NCBI RefSeq assembly: GCF_004331735.1
Contig: NZ_SJSO01000001.1
Span: 360,834-424,833, forward strand
Length of the DNA stretch: 64,000 bases
Direction: 5' to 3'
Origin: Pedobacter psychrodurus
Lineage (GTDB): Bacteria > Bacteroidota > Bacteroidia > Sphingobacteriales > Sphingobacteriaceae
The position numbers and the translations under genes were made by a program. Below, in pieces: positions 1 to 9,000 of this stretch; position 1 is the first letter of the stretch; every line of letters begins with the position of its first letter. The notes under the pieces are model-generated. The model was not told the origin of the DNA. It did no database searches and saw only the letters and a program-made list of their open reading frames with translations.

Positions 1-181
1 AAATTCTACACCCAGCAACTCCACCTAGTACTACTAACCTCGCCACCTAAACCTGATCGGAGCGAGAATGCCGATTCTTCATCGGCAGAAGCGGGAGCAG
101 GACCAGAGCCCGCCTAAGCACTACAAAACCTGCTTTCCAAACAAGAAATAAATAAACTACTTTACTTTCAAAAACATTCAT
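1..181. repeat. Intergenic DNA with degenerate dispersed repeat
   Basis: No coding region is supported here. Around 50-110 there is a degenerate stretch (AAACCTGATCGG, then CGATTCTTCATCGG, then AGCAGGAC) that resembles the sequence near 63651-63705 (AAACCTGATGGG, CGATTGAAAATCGG, AGCAGGA). I read it as a copy of a dispersed intergenic repeat with a small hairpin around the ATCGG arms. The family is inferred from only these two copies. Confidence 0.4.
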
Positions 182-214
182 AAACCAAAAACGGCCAGGA
201 TTAACCCGGCCGTT
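182..214 (-). terminator. Intrinsic terminator after the zinc peptidase gene
   Basis: AACGGCC (190-196) and GGCCGTT (208-214) form a stem, extended inward by GG/CC around an ATTA loop. Read on the minus strand the stem is followed by TTTTTGG, as expected of a rho-independent terminator for the gene ending at 242. Confidence 0.75.
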
Positions 215-241
215 CTGTGCTTTTCATAATTAGATATATCT

Positions 242-937
242 TTAATCTCTGCTTCTTCCAAAAAGCATCGATGCGTAATACAATAAATTGGCTAATGCAC
301 CAACAGCTGCTACAACATAAGTCATGGCTGCCCACCAAAGCGCATCTTTAGCCTGCGCATTTTCTTCTTGTGTTTGCATTACACCATTATTGTTTTTTAG
401 CCAGGCCAATGCACGGTTACTGGCATCAAATTCAACTGGTAGGGTAATGATACTAAATATGGTTACCAATGCTAAACCTACTACACCAATAGCCAAAACA
501 ATTGGATTTCCGGTAAAGCCTATTAACAATGCACCAATTAATAACACCCATTGCAAAAGGTTGGATGATATACTTACCACAGGAACCATACTGCTTCTTA
601 ATTGCAACCAGTTATAAGATTTCGCCTGTTGCAAGGCATGTCCGCATTCGTGTGCCGCTACAGCCGCGGCAGCTACGCTTCGGCTATAATATACATCTGT
701 ACTTAAATTAACGGTTTTATCTGATGGATTGTAATGATCTGTTAGTTGTCCTTCTGTACTCATCACCTTCACGTCGTATATCCCATTATCATGTAGCATT
801 CTTTCTGCTACCTCTTTGCCCGATAAACCTGAGCTAAGTTGCATTTCGGCATACTTAGAAAACTTATTTCTAAACCGCCATTGTACAAACATGCTCAGCA
901 ATAATACCGGGATGATTAATATTAAATAAACTCCCAT
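242..937 (-). CDS. Zinc metallopeptidase, YugP family (PF04298-like)
   Basis: This 231-residue integral membrane protein is a probable neutral zinc peptidase of the YugP family, whose substrates are not known to me. The N-terminus (residues 2-18) is a strong membrane segment. The zinc motif HECGH is at residues 96-100, inside AAHECGHALQ, which fits HExxH with glutamate as the catalytic base. Hydrophobic segments follow at about 125-175 and near the C-terminus, where an EFDASNRA stretch typical of the family occurs. An upstream in-frame start would add 12 basic residues; I prefer the ATG at 937 because it opens directly into the membrane anchor. It is transcribed alone, divergently from the oxidoreductase, and is followed by a good terminator. 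Confidence 0.88.
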   Translation of the reverse strand: MGVYLILIIPVLLLSMFVQWRFRNKFSKYAEMQLSSGLSGKEVAERMLHDNGIYDVKVMSTEGQLTDHYNPSDKTVNLSTDVYYSRSVAAAAVAAHECGHALQQAKSYNWLQLRSSMVPVVSISSNLLQWVLLIGALLIGFTGNPIVLAIGVVGLALVTIFSIITLPVEFDASNRALAWLKNNNGVMQTQEENAQAKDALWWAAMTYVVAAVGALANLLYYASMLFGRSRD

Positions 938-1021
938 TTTCTTTCTGTATGTTTTTCGTTTAACACATATCAAAAAGCGTTCCCATATTATTTGACTGTT
1001 AAAAAATGGTACATTTATACT

Positions 1022-2158
1022 ATGCCAACAGCATTTTCATATTGGGAGAAGGAGTCATTTTTTACTTACGATATCATTATTATCGGCAGTGGAATTGTGG
1101 GTTTAAATGCTGCTATCCAGCTTAAAAAAACTGTGCCAACTTTAAAAATAGCCATACTCGAAAGGGGCTTTTTACCAAGTGGTGCCAGCACCAAAAATGC
1201 GGGTTTTGCGTGCTTTGGTAGCATTTCTGAACTCATTGAGCAAGAAGAATGTACTGGCTTAGATGGCCTCGCTTTACTTATAGAAAAACGCTGGAAGGGC
1301 CTAATTAAACTGCGGTGTTTATTGGGCGATAAAACCATTGATTACCAATGTTTAGGCGGATACGAATTATTTAAAATTGATGACATTTTTTTGGCCGACA
1401 CATGTGTATCCAAAATTGAACATTTTAATCGTCTTATTAACGATGTTGTTGGCGCAAATGCTTTTGGCCTTGCCAATACGAAAATTGGCTCCTTTGGTTT
1501 TGGAGGTATCGGAACTTTAATCGAAAACCAGTATGAAGCACAAATTGATAGCGGTAAAATGATGTTTGCCTTAATTCAATATGCGCAAAACCTCGGTATT
1601 AGTATTTTTAATAATTGTACAGTAGATGAAATTCAACCAGAAATATCCGGTTCGAGGTTACTAACCAAAAATGGAAACTTTTTTTGTAAGCAAGTAGTGA
1701 TCACCACAAATGCATTTATAAAAGATTTATTACCTGATGTTGATATTACACCAGGCCGTGGACAGGTTTTAATTACCAAGCCCCTTAAAGATTTAAAAAT
1801 AGCAGGTACCTTCCATTATGATAGCGGTTTTTACTATTTCAGAAATATAAATGGTAGAATTTTATTAGGTGGTGGTAGAAATATTGATTTTAAAGCCGAA
1901 GAAACAACCGAATTTGGCCAAACTGAAGCGGTACAGCAGGCACTGGAAGATTTATTAAAAAATGTAATCCTCCCTAAAGTTAATTATGAAATTGATTATC
2001 GCTGGAGTGGTATTATGGCTTTTGGAAAAATTTTGGAACCCCTTATAGAAGAGATTAAGCCCAATATCTTTTGTGCTACAAGGTGCAACGGAATGGGCAT
2101 AGCAATTGGTTCGCAAACAGGAGAAGATGTAGCAAACCTGCTACTGAAGAGATTATAG
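1022..2158 (+). CDS. FAD-dependent oxidoreductase, DAO (glycine oxidase-like) family
   Basis: The protein has 378 residues from the ATG at 1022. An in-frame TTG 30 bases upstream is less likely. Residues about 16-40 hold the dinucleotide-binding fold (IIIGSGIVGLNAA) followed by an acidic strand end (AILERG). SGASTKNAGFACFGS is the usual FAD-contact segment of the D-amino acid oxidase/glycine oxidase superfamily. The C-terminus, with RWSGIMAFGKILEP and RCNGMGIAIGSQTG, closes the FAD site. It probably oxidises a small amine or amino acid in the cytoplasm, but the substrate cannot be told from sequence. It stands alone, divergent from the zinc peptidase, with only about 85 bases for both promoters. 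Confidence 0.85.
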   Translation: MPTAFSYWEKESFFTYDIIIIGSGIVGLNAAIQLKKTVPTLKIAILERGFLPSGASTKNAGFACFGSISELIEQEECTGLDGLALLIEKRWKGLIKLRCLLGDKTIDYQCLGGYELFKIDDIFLADTCVSKIEHFNRLINDVVGANAFGLANTKIGSFGFGGIGTLIENQYEAQIDSGKMMFALIQYAQNLGISIFNNCTVDEIQPEISGSRLLTKNGNFFCKQVVITTNAFIKDLLPDVDITPGRGQVLITKPLKDLKIAGTFHYDSGFYYFRNINGRILLGGGRNIDFKAEETTEFGQTEAVQQALEDLLKNVILPKVNYEIDYRWSGIMAFGKILEPLIEEIKPNIFCATRCNGMGIAIGSQTGEDVANLLLKRL

Positions 2159-2521
2159 CTTTTTTACCATAGAGAACCAAAAAAAAACAGCGCGCACGAA
2201 GTTCGCTTTTCCATGCTCTTATATTTCTGTTTTTAAAGATCCTTCATTGCATTACCAATGACAGATTCTGAAAATCGTCGTCTTTCCCGCGCAGGCGGGA
2301 ATCTTAATGCAACCTACAACCCCCTATCAAGGCATTACGATTCCCAATCAAGTTGGGAATGACGATACCCCGCATAATGTCATTATTACTTTAATGTTTT
2401 AGCTAAAAACTGAATTCTCAGGATGACATTTTCGCATAAATTTTCCAGCTACCTAGCACTCCGCTCGAAATGAAAGCATATCAATCAATCCGCCAAACCC
2501 TAAGCACCTAACGCCTAGCGC
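2159..2521. repeat. Gene-free intergenic region built of repeats
   Basis: No gene is visible in these 363 bases. The core at 2274-2366 is a repeat with inverted ends. The left end (2274-2310) carries the hairpin TCCCGC/GCGGGA followed by ATCTTAATGC. The right end (2332-2366), read in reverse, carries TTCCCAA/TTGGGAA followed by ATCGTAATGC. The stems differ but stay paired, which suggests selection on structure. CTCAGGATGACATT (about 2418) and CTCCGCTCGAAATGA (about 2460) resemble pieces of other repeat families here. The last bases before 2521 are a low-complexity run of CCTAAGCA/CCTAACG units. Confidence 0.6.
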
Positions 2522-3361
2522 TTACTTAAACACAATTGTCTTATTACCACTCACAAAAACGCGGTCTTCGAAAATGAGCTCTAAGGCTTCTAATAACACC
2601 TTTTTCTCTATTTCTTTTCCTGCACGAACCATTTCTTTTACCCCAAAATTGTGGTCTACATGATTGGTATGCTGGGTAATAATCGGGCCTTCATCCAGGT
2701 TATCGGTAACAAAATGGGCAGTTGCACCAATAATTTTTACGCCGCGTTCAAAAGCTTGACGGTAGGGATTGGCACCTATAAAAGCTGGTAAAAAGGAATG
2801 ATGAATATTGATAATTTTACCCGAATAATCTTTTACAAAATCGGCAGACAGGATTCGCATAAATTTGGCTAATACTAAATAATCTACCTCAAACTGATTA
2901 ATGATATCTTTTACTTCAGTCTCGAATTCACTTTTATCCTTATTAGTATGATCGACGTAAAAATAAGGAATACCTAATTTTTCGGTAAAATCTCTCAGAC
3001 TTTCATAATTGCCAATTACACATTTAACATTAGCACCTAAAGTTTTAAACTGGTTTTTAATCAATATTTCTGCTAAACAATGGTACTCTTTCGTTACTAA
3101 AACAGCAATCTGTTTCTCCTGTTGGGCAATTAAGTTTACCTCAGCAGCATTTGGTAAATTTTCTAAAAGTTTTTCCTTTAATTTTTCTGCATCCTCCAGG
3201 TTTCCGGTACAGGCCATGCGGGTAAAAAACGATTTATTGGCTTCATCTACGAACTCGCGCATCGCAATAATATTCAACTGATGTGCAGCGAGTACCCGGG
3301 TAATATTAGTAACTAAACCAACTTGGTCGGGGCAGGATATAAGGACTGTTAATGCATTCAT
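2522..3361 (-). CDS. purU: Formyltetrahydrofolate deformylase PurU
   Basis: This 279-residue enzyme hydrolyses 10-formyltetrahydrofolate to tetrahydrofolate and formate, balancing one-carbon units and supplying formate for purine synthesis. Residues 1-80 form an ACT domain (TVLISCPDQVGLVTNIT start). The rest is a formyltransferase-type catalytic domain: NIHHSFLPAF is the conserved Asn/His loop, and GATAHFVTDNLDEGPII supplies the catalytic aspartate region. Length and domain order match the family. It is a single gene facing rmuC, with about 118 bases between the two starts. Confidence 0.95.
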   Translation of the reverse strand: MNALTVLISCPDQVGLVTNITRVLAAHQLNIIAMREFVDEANKSFFTRMACTGNLEDAEKLKEKLLENLPNAAEVNLIAQQEKQIAVLVTKEYHCLAEILIKNQFKTLGANVKCVIGNYESLRDFTEKLGIPYFYVDHTNKDKSEFETEVKDIINQFEVDYLVLAKFMRILSADFVKDYSGKIINIHHSFLPAFIGANPYRQAFERGVKIIGATAHFVTDNLDEGPIITQHTNHVDHNFGVKEMVRAGKEIEKKVLLEALELIFEDRVFVSGNKTIVFK

Positions 3362-3479
3362 TTATAAAAAAGTAATGCCCAATTATAGAAATTTTTTTCC
3401 GTTATTTTCCGATCACAATAACTAAAATTTTTTGGTATATCTATTTTAAATCTTCATTTTTGCTAAAATTTTTATCATT

Positions 3480-4856
3480 ATGGAGATCGCTGGCATTGCT
3501 TTACTAATCGTTATTTTAATTGTTCTGGTTTTTTTATTATTAAAGAAACCAAAGGCAGCACTTTCTGTTATTTCAGTAGACGATTTTGAAAAGATAAAAA
3601 GTGAAAATGAATCGTTAAAAATTAGTTTAGCTAAAGCAGACGAACGTGTTTCTAACCTAACCGTAGAAAAAGAGCACATTACCGTGCTACTTAAACAAGA
3701 GCAGCAACGATTAATTGATGAATTACAAGCTGAACGCGATCGGCTTGCAGATGCCAACCGCGAGCTCGAAAGTACCAGATCTTTCTACCTCGCCGAAAAG
3801 GAAAAACTTGCAGAACAAAAGCTAAGCTTTGAGCAATCGCAAGAAAAACTGAACAAAGACTTCGAATTAATCGCCAATAAAATTTTAGAAGAGAAATCTA
3901 CCAAATTTATCGAGCAGAACAGAACCAATTTAGACATCATTTTAAATCCTTTGAAAGAAAATATTAAGGCTTTTGAAGATAAAGTAGAAAAGGTTTACAA
4001 AGCGGAGTCGGATGAAAGAAATACACTGAAAGGTGTAATTTCACTATTAATGGATCAAAGTAAACAGATTCAGGAAGATGCCAATAATTTAACCAAAGCT
4101 TTAAAAGGCGACAGTAAAAGGCAAGGAAACTGGGGAGAAGTAATTTTAGAAAAAGTTTTAGAACGCTCTGGTTTAGTACGCGATCAGGAATACCGCATTC
4201 AAGCCTCGCATACATCCGCCGAAGGCGGTCGCTACCAGCCCGATGTGGTAATCGATCTGCCTGACAACAAACACCTTGTTGTCGACGCTAAGGTATCATT
4301 GGTTGCTTATGAACGTTCTGTATCTGCAGAGACGGATGAAGAGCGTGACGGCTTTATAAAAGGCCATCTAGCCTCAATTAAGAATCACATTCAGGAATTA
4401 TCTGCTAAAAACTACCAGGATTTATATAAAATCAATTCTCCGGATTTTGTTTTACTGTTTGTTCCGATCGAATCTTCTTTCAGTATTGCGGTTCAAAAAG
4501 ATGCCGAACTGTTCAATTTTGCCTGGGATAGAAGGGTTGTGATTGTGAGTCCATCAACGTTACTAGCCACCTTGCGCACCATTGCCAGCATGTGGAAACA
4601 AGAACGCCAAAACCGGAATGTAATGGAAATTGCCCGTTTAAGTGGCAGTATGTATGATAAGTTTGTGGGCTTTATTTCTGATATGGAAAATATTGGTAAA
4701 CACATCAAAAACGGACAGGATGCTTATGATAAAGCCATCAATAAATTGTCTTTAGGCGCCGGAAATTTAACCAATACTTCAGAAAAGATTAAAAAATTGG
4801 GTGCAAAAACCACCAAACAGATTGATACGAAATATTTGGATATCAACGAGGAATAG
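3480..4856 (+). CDS. rmuC: DNA recombination protein RmuC homologue
   Basis: This 458-residue RmuC-family protein is thought to limit recombination between inverted repeats, and its fold is related to nuclease-like domains. An N-terminal membrane anchor (residues 3-21) is followed by a long charged coiled coil (about 30-150). The RmuC core follows, with RQGNWGEVILEKVLERSGL, then YQPDVVIDLPDNKHLVVDAKVSL, and a conserved FVPIESSF segment. The motif order and overall length are normal. It is transcribed alone, and a repeat hairpin follows at 4935-5017. A protein affecting inverted-repeat recombination sits here among many inverted repeats, but that may be coincidence. Confidence 0.93.
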   Translation: MEIAGIALLIVILIVLVFLLLKKPKAALSVISVDDFEKIKSENESLKISLAKADERVSNLTVEKEHITVLLKQEQQRLIDELQAERDRLADANRELESTRSFYLAEKEKLAEQKLSFEQSQEKLNKDFELIANKILEEKSTKFIEQNRTNLDIILNPLKENIKAFEDKVEKVYKAESDERNTLKGVISLLMDQSKQIQEDANNLTKALKGDSKRQGNWGEVILEKVLERSGLVRDQEYRIQASHTSAEGGRYQPDVVIDLPDNKHLVVDAKVSLVAYERSVSAETDEERDGFIKGHLASIKNHIQELSAKNYQDLYKINSPDFVLLFVPIESSFSIAVQKDAELFNFAWDRRVVIVSPSTLLATLRTIASMWKQERQNRNVMEIARLSGSMYDKFVGFISDMENIGKHIKNGQDAYDKAINKLSLGAGNLTNTSEKIKKLGAKTTKQIDTKYLDINEE

Positions 4857-4934
4857 AAGATGCAAAATCACCTAAATTTTTTATCACTTTTATTTTTTCA
4901 GTCAAAAGCGTGCCTTTTTAGTCCGAATAAAAAT

Positions 4935-5017
4935 CGTCATTGCGAGGAAGAATGACGAAGCAATCTTTCTCAATAAAAAGATTGCTTCGTCGGCTGAAAA
5001 GCCTTCTCGCAATGACG
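4935..5017. repeat. Inverted intergenic repeat, GTCATTGCGAGG family
   Basis: CGTCATTGCGAG at 4935-4946 is matched by CTCGCAATGACG at 5006-5017. Inside, ACGAAGCAATCT pairs with AGATTGCTTCGT. The whole element can fold into one long imperfect hairpin between the convergent rmuC and thiL genes, and could act as a bidirectional terminator. A related copy lies at 7466-7552. Confidence 0.75.
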
Positions 5018-5028
5018 AATATATAATA

Positions 5029-6069
5029 TTATTTATTAAAAGCATTCCAACCCTGAGCCTTCAGCTCATGTACTTTTTCTGATTTAGAAACCATTTTACA
5101 ACCCGAATTTTTATCGGTAACATGGCCGATCACGGTGATATCTACATCATGTTTCAATTTTTTGTAATCTTCCTGACTGATGGTAAACAACAATTCATAA
5201 TCTTCGCCACCACTTAAAGCACAAACTGTAGGATCTAAACCTAGTTCACGGGCGGTTTCATAAGTCATTGGATCTAAAGGAATTTTCTCTTCGTAAATGG
5301 TCATTCCTTTATCTGATTGTTCTGCCAAATGCAAAATTTCAGACGCTAACCCATCCGAAACATCAATCATCGAAGTTGGTTTTATATTCATTTCATCTAA
5401 AAGTGCAATAATATCCATCCTTGCTTCTGGTTTCAATTGTCTTTCGATGATATAATCTTTACCTTCTAAATCTGGCTGGATTTGTGGGTTTTCCAGATAG
5501 ATTAATTTCTCTCTTTCTAAAATTTGCAGGCCTAAATAAGCACCACCCAAATCGCCAGAAACACATAATAAATCGTGTTCTTGGGCACCGTTTCTGTACA
5601 CCACTTTATCGGCATCGGCATAACCAATACTGGTAATACTGATTACCAGCCCTTGCTTGCTTGAGGAAGTATCTCCGCCAATTAAATCGATGTTGTATTT
5701 GTTGCAGGCCAGTTCAATTCCTTTATAAATTTCTTCAACAGCTTCTAATGGAAATTTGCTCGACAAACCCAGCGAAACCGTGATTTGGCTTGCTTTTCCA
5801 TTCATGGCATAAATATCACTCAAATTTACCTGAACAGCTTTGTAACCTAAGTGCATTAAAGGCACATAAGCCAAATCGAAATGGATTCCTTCCAGCAATA
5901 AATCGGTCGAAATTAAGGTCTGCTTTCCTTTAGCATCTAAAACGGCAGCATCATCGCCAACCCCTTTTACCGAATAATCGTTTTTAATTTTAAAATTAGT
6001 AGTTAGGTGTTTGATCAACCCAAATTCTCCTAATTCATTAATATCTGTACGCTCTTTATTTTCAAACAT
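5029..6069 (-). CDS. thiL: Thiamine-monophosphate kinase ThiL
   Basis: This 346-residue cytoplasmic kinase phosphorylates thiamine monophosphate to thiamine pyrophosphate using ATP. It has the PurM/AIR-synthase-like fold. VGDDAAVLD near residue 40 is the ATP/Mg-binding motif. GGDTSSSKQGLVISITSIG and MIDVSDGLASEILHLAEQS are further family signatures, and ALSGGEDYELLFT lies near the C-terminus. I use the ATG at 6069; an in-frame TTG two codons upstream is less likely. No other thiamine genes are adjacent. It is convergent with rmuC and separated from the upstream symporter by a repeat. Confidence 0.95.
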   Translation of the reverse strand: MFENKERTDINELGEFGLIKHLTTNFKIKNDYSVKGVGDDAAVLDAKGKQTLISTDLLLEGIHFDLAYVPLMHLGYKAVQVNLSDIYAMNGKASQITVSLGLSSKFPLEAVEEIYKGIELACNKYNIDLIGGDTSSSKQGLVISITSIGYADADKVVYRNGAQEHDLLCVSGDLGGAYLGLQILEREKLIYLENPQIQPDLEGKDYIIERQLKPEARMDIIALLDEMNIKPTSMIDVSDGLASEILHLAEQSDKGMTIYEEKIPLDPMTYETARELGLDPTVCALSGGEDYELLFTISQEDYKKLKHDVDITVIGHVTDKNSGCKMVSKSEKVHELKAQGWNAFNK

Positions 6070-6118
6070 ATGCAATAGTTAGAGGCGGAGCCCCCGGTTT
6101 TTATTTTTTTAAAATCAA

Positions 6119-6226
6119 TTGTCATTCTGAGTATAGCGAAGAACCCGAAGGCTCTGCGAAGCAAATCTTTAACTGCACTAGGCCGATACTTCACTTTTGG
6201 AGATCCTTCCTTCGTCAGGATGACAA
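6119..6226. repeat. Intergenic repeat ending inside the symporter gene
   Basis: TTGTCATTCTGA (6119-6130) and TCAGGATGACAA (6215-6226) are inverted ends of a repeat of the GTCATCCTGA family common in this genome. The right end overlaps the symporter gene and supplies its last codons and stop. Confidence 0.65.
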
Positions 6227-7453
6227 ATCCTTACTTTCCATCCAATTCTTACCTTCGGTAAACCTGGCAATTAACATGGCTGCAACATTATCACCGGTAG
6301 CATTTAACAAAGTAGCCATCGGATCTACCAAAGTTCCAATAATCATAGCTGGTGGTAGAGCCTCTGGGGGCAATTGGTAAGCCGAAATCATTAATAATTC
6401 GCCAATATAACCGCCGTTTGGTATTCCACCTTCTACAATACTCACTAAAACAGTAATACCCAGTGCCAAAATAATGGTATCAACATGTACTAAATCTTTA
6501 CCAAAAATGGCAAAAACAACAGCAATTTTAACAATAGAACTGATACTCGAGCCATCTTTATGCAAAGTCGAGCCTAACGGAATCGTCACATTGGTAATAT
6601 AACCGGGTACCCCCATTTTTCGCGCACCATCTAAATTCGCAGGAATAGTGGCAATACTGCTACAGGTTCCGATTGAAGTTAAAGACGGCACAATATTATT
6701 TTTCCAAAATACTTTTATCGCTTTAAATCCACCAGCAACAAAAGCATATAAGGTAAAAAAAACGATAAAATAAAATGCACCAACTCCATAGTATAAACCC
6801 AAAGCTTTCGCATAAGTACCAAAAAGCTGTGGACCGAAAACCCCAACCTGATAGGCAAAATAAGCGCCCAAACCAACGGGACCTAATTTCATAATTAAAA
6901 TGATGAGTTTTTTCATCACTTCATTACCAGAAACCAGAAAGTTTTTAAAGCCATCGCCCTCTTTCCCAGAATATAGCGTAGAAAAACCAACTAATACTGA
7001 AAAAATAATCAGTGCAAGCATATTTTTCCGACTTCCGATTTCAAAAAATTCTCCTACTGTTAAAAGTTGGGTCATTTGTTCGCCAAACGACTGTATTTTT
7101 TCTGGTTCAGTTGGTAAAGGCGTATTTCCTAATTGCTGATGAATCGGAAAAATCCATGTGGCTACCAGCGTTAAAACAGCAGAAATTAATATCGTGGAAA
7201 GAAAAACCAAAACCATAATGGTTAATAATCTTCCTAATTTCTTTGTCCGATCGATGTTCGCAATTGCCGATGAAACCGCAAAAAATACCAATGGAATAAC
7301 TGCAGTAAACAACAGGTTTAAAAATATATCTCCTAATGGTTTTATACTCTCAACACTTTTCCCAAAAATTAAGCCCACAATACTTCCAACAGTTATTCCT
7401 GCCAAAAGCCATAATAAGCCTGAGTAATTTTTAAGAATGTTGTTTTTTTCCAT
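6215..7453 (-). CDS. Dicarboxylate/amino acid:cation symporter (DAACS family)
   Basis: This membrane transporter of the GltP/DctA type has about 412 residues from the ATG at 7453. It imports C4-dicarboxylates or acidic amino acids with protons or sodium. Eight or so hydrophobic segments are visible. Family signatures are SIGTCSSIATIPANLDGARKMG (serine-rich hairpin), LGSTLHKDGSSISSIVKIA, GGIPNGGYIGELL and the C-terminal NATGDNVAAMLIARF substrate/cation segment. An earlier ATG at 7471 lies inside a dispersed repeat (7466-7552), so 7453 is preferred. The stop codon and last residues (DLSS) come from another repeat. Function is clear at family level; the substrate is not. Confidence 0.92.
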   Translation of the reverse strand: MEKNNILKNYSGLLWLLAGITVGSIVGLIFGKSVESIKPLGDIFLNLLFTAVIPLVFFAVSSAIANIDRTKKLGRLLTIMVLVFLSTILISAVLTLVATWIFPIHQQLGNTPLPTEPEKIQSFGEQMTQLLTVGEFFEIGSRKNMLALIIFSVLVGFSTLYSGKEGDGFKNFLVSGNEVMKKLIILIMKLGPVGLGAYFAYQVGVFGPQLFGTYAKALGLYYGVGAFYFIVFFTLYAFVAGGFKAIKVFWKNNIVPSLTSIGTCSSIATIPANLDGARKMGVPGYITNVTIPLGSTLHKDGSSISSIVKIAVVFAIFGKDLVHVDTIILALGITVLVSIVEGGIPNGGYIGELLMISAYQLPPEALPPAMIIGTLVDPMATLLNATGDNVAAMLIARFTEGKNWMESKDLSS

Positions 7454-7465
7454 ATACTTATTTTC

Positions 7466-7552
7466 CGTCATTGTGAGGCCCGAAGCAATCTTACAACTAT
7501 CGCTACCAGCGAGCGCATTAAGATTGCTTTGTCGTACCTCCTCGCAATGACG
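7466..7552. repeat. Inverted intergenic repeat, GTCATTGCGAGG family
   Basis: CGTCATTGTGAGG at the left and CCTCGCAATGACG at the right (both read left to right) are inverted ends, with CAATCTTA/TAAGATTG inside. The element is about 87 bases and resembles the copy at 4935-5017. It separates nadA from the symporter gene and overlaps a possible upstream start of the latter. Confidence 0.75.
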
Positions 7553-7563
7553 ATTTTTATTTT

Positions 7564-8562
7564 CTACAAGCCCAATTCTGCCGAAATATCCAGCATGCGT
7601 TGGATAGGTTTACGCGCAAGATCAATAATATGCTCAGGTACAGTTACTTCAGGCAAACCATTTTTAATACATAAATATAGTTTTTCTAAAGTATTTCTTT
7701 TCATGTAAGGACAATCGTTACAAGCACAGCTATTGTTCGGCGGTGCCGGAATAAATGTTTTTGTTGGATTTGCCTTTTCCATCTGGTGGATAATTCCACT
7801 TTCGGTAGCTACAATAAATTCTGTAGCTGGATTGGTAATCGTATATTTTAAAAGTCCGGTTGTTGAACCGATATAATCAGCCATTTTCAAAACCACTTCT
7901 TCACATTCGGGATGCGCAATAAACTTAGCGTTCGGATGGCGTTCTTTCAGCTTTGTTATTTTCTCCTGTGAAAAAATTTCATGCACCATACAGGCACCAT
8001 TCCACAACACCAAATCGCGTCCGGTTTTCTTTGCCACATAAGCACCTAAATTTCGATCGGGACCGAATATTATTTTTTGCTCTTTAGGCAAACTCTCTAC
8101 AATTTGAACTGCATTTGTACTTGTACAAACAATATCACTTAAAGCTTTTAATTCGGCCGTGCAGTTTACATAAGTGATGACCAGGTGATCTGGATATTTT
8201 TCTTTAAACTTTCTAAATAAATGTGGCGGACAACTATCTGCTAATGAGCAACCTGCCTTTACATCTGGTAATAAAACGGTTTTATTAGGCGATAAAATCT
8301 TTGCCGTTTCTGCCATAAAATGCACGCCTGCAAACACAATCACATCAGCATCCGTTTTTGCAGCTTCCTGCGATAAGCCTAAACTATCACCAATATAATC
8401 TGCAATATCCTGAATGTCAGGTTCTTGATAGTAATGTGCAAGAATAATGGCATTCTTTTCCTTTTTTAATTTCTCAATCTCCGCAAAAAGATCGAGCGTA
8501 GGATCAATTTCTTCTTCTGCGAAACCTTTTTTATTGATTTCTTCTAAGACATCTATGTTCAT
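7564..8562 (-). CDS. nadA: Quinolinate synthase NadA
   Basis: This 332-residue cytoplasmic 4Fe-4S enzyme condenses iminoaspartate with dihydroxyacetone phosphate to quinolinate, the second step of de novo NAD synthesis. [24 protein letters not shown] marks the N-terminal domain. Conserved cysteines occur in [21 protein letters not shown] and the C-terminal [10 protein letters not shown] segment, from which the three cluster ligands are drawn. HPECEEVV is a further active-site motif. Length is typical. It is divergent from nadB, which makes its iminoaspartate substrate, so both probably answer to the shared 438-base intergenic region. No nadC is present in the window. Confidence 0.96.
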   Translation of the reverse strand: MNIDVLEEINKKGFAEEEIDPTLDLFAEIEKLKKEKNAIILAHYYQEPDIQDIADYIGDSLGLSQEAAKTDADVIVFAGVHFMAETAKILSPNKTVLLPDVKAGCSLADSCPPHLFRKFKEKYPDHLVITYVNCTAELKALSDIVCTSTNAVQIVESLPKEQKIIFGPDRNLGAYVAKKTGRDLVLWNGACMVHEIFSQEKITKLKERHPNAKFIAHPECEEVVLKMADYIGSTTGLLKYTITNPATEFIVATESGIIHQMEKANPTKTFIPAPPNNSCACNDCPYMKRNTLEKLYLCIKNGLPEVTVPEHIIDLARKPIQRMLDISAELGL

Positions 8563-9000
8563 TTTAAAATTTTCCTTTTTTGAATTTTGACGTTGGCCAA
8601 AGATAAAGCTTTCAACGTCTCAATAATTAATAAGTATTTTTAAATAAATAAATCTTGTTTGTTTATTAGTGTGTTAGTATTGTTGGCAAGTTTCGAAAAA
8701 AAGTTCTTTTATGTAAGTTGTTAATCGTTTACTAACATTTAGATTACATTTCTATAACATCATGAGTTTGATTTTCAGCACTATCGAAAAGTCACTCTAT
8801 TTTTATCAATACCCGAATGTTAATTGTTTATAAGTGGGTAAAAAGTTAACTACTTGTACAAAGGTGCTTAAAAATTACTTAAAAGATTGTGGCAAATTGT
8901 CTTTTTAGAGTAGCTTTAAACATTCAAATTTATTTGTTAGGATAATTTAGACACAGAGTTAACATTTATCAACTAGTTGTTAACATCGTGGATAAAGTAA
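8563..9000. promoter_or_regulatory. Divergent nadA/nadB intergenic region
   Basis: This 438-base, very AT-rich stretch carries no gene. It must hold both the nadA and nadB promoters, but I found no clean TAnnTTTG element. It contains three GTTAAC sites (about 8846, 8958 and 8980) and a CGTGGATAAA close to nadB (about 8987), whose complement TTTATCCACG is one base off a DnaA box. The AACTAGTT palindrome is at about 8970. The length is generous for two biosynthetic genes. Confidence 0.45.

Noticed and set aside
7454..7471. Longer start of the symporter at 7471
   Set aside because: The upstream ATG is part of a dispersed repeat, and the extra residues do not look like the family N-terminus. It cannot be fully excluded.
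8930..8997. A full origin of replication at the nadB upstream region
   Set aside because: Only one near-match to a DnaA box and no dnaA gene are present; kept only as a weak finding.
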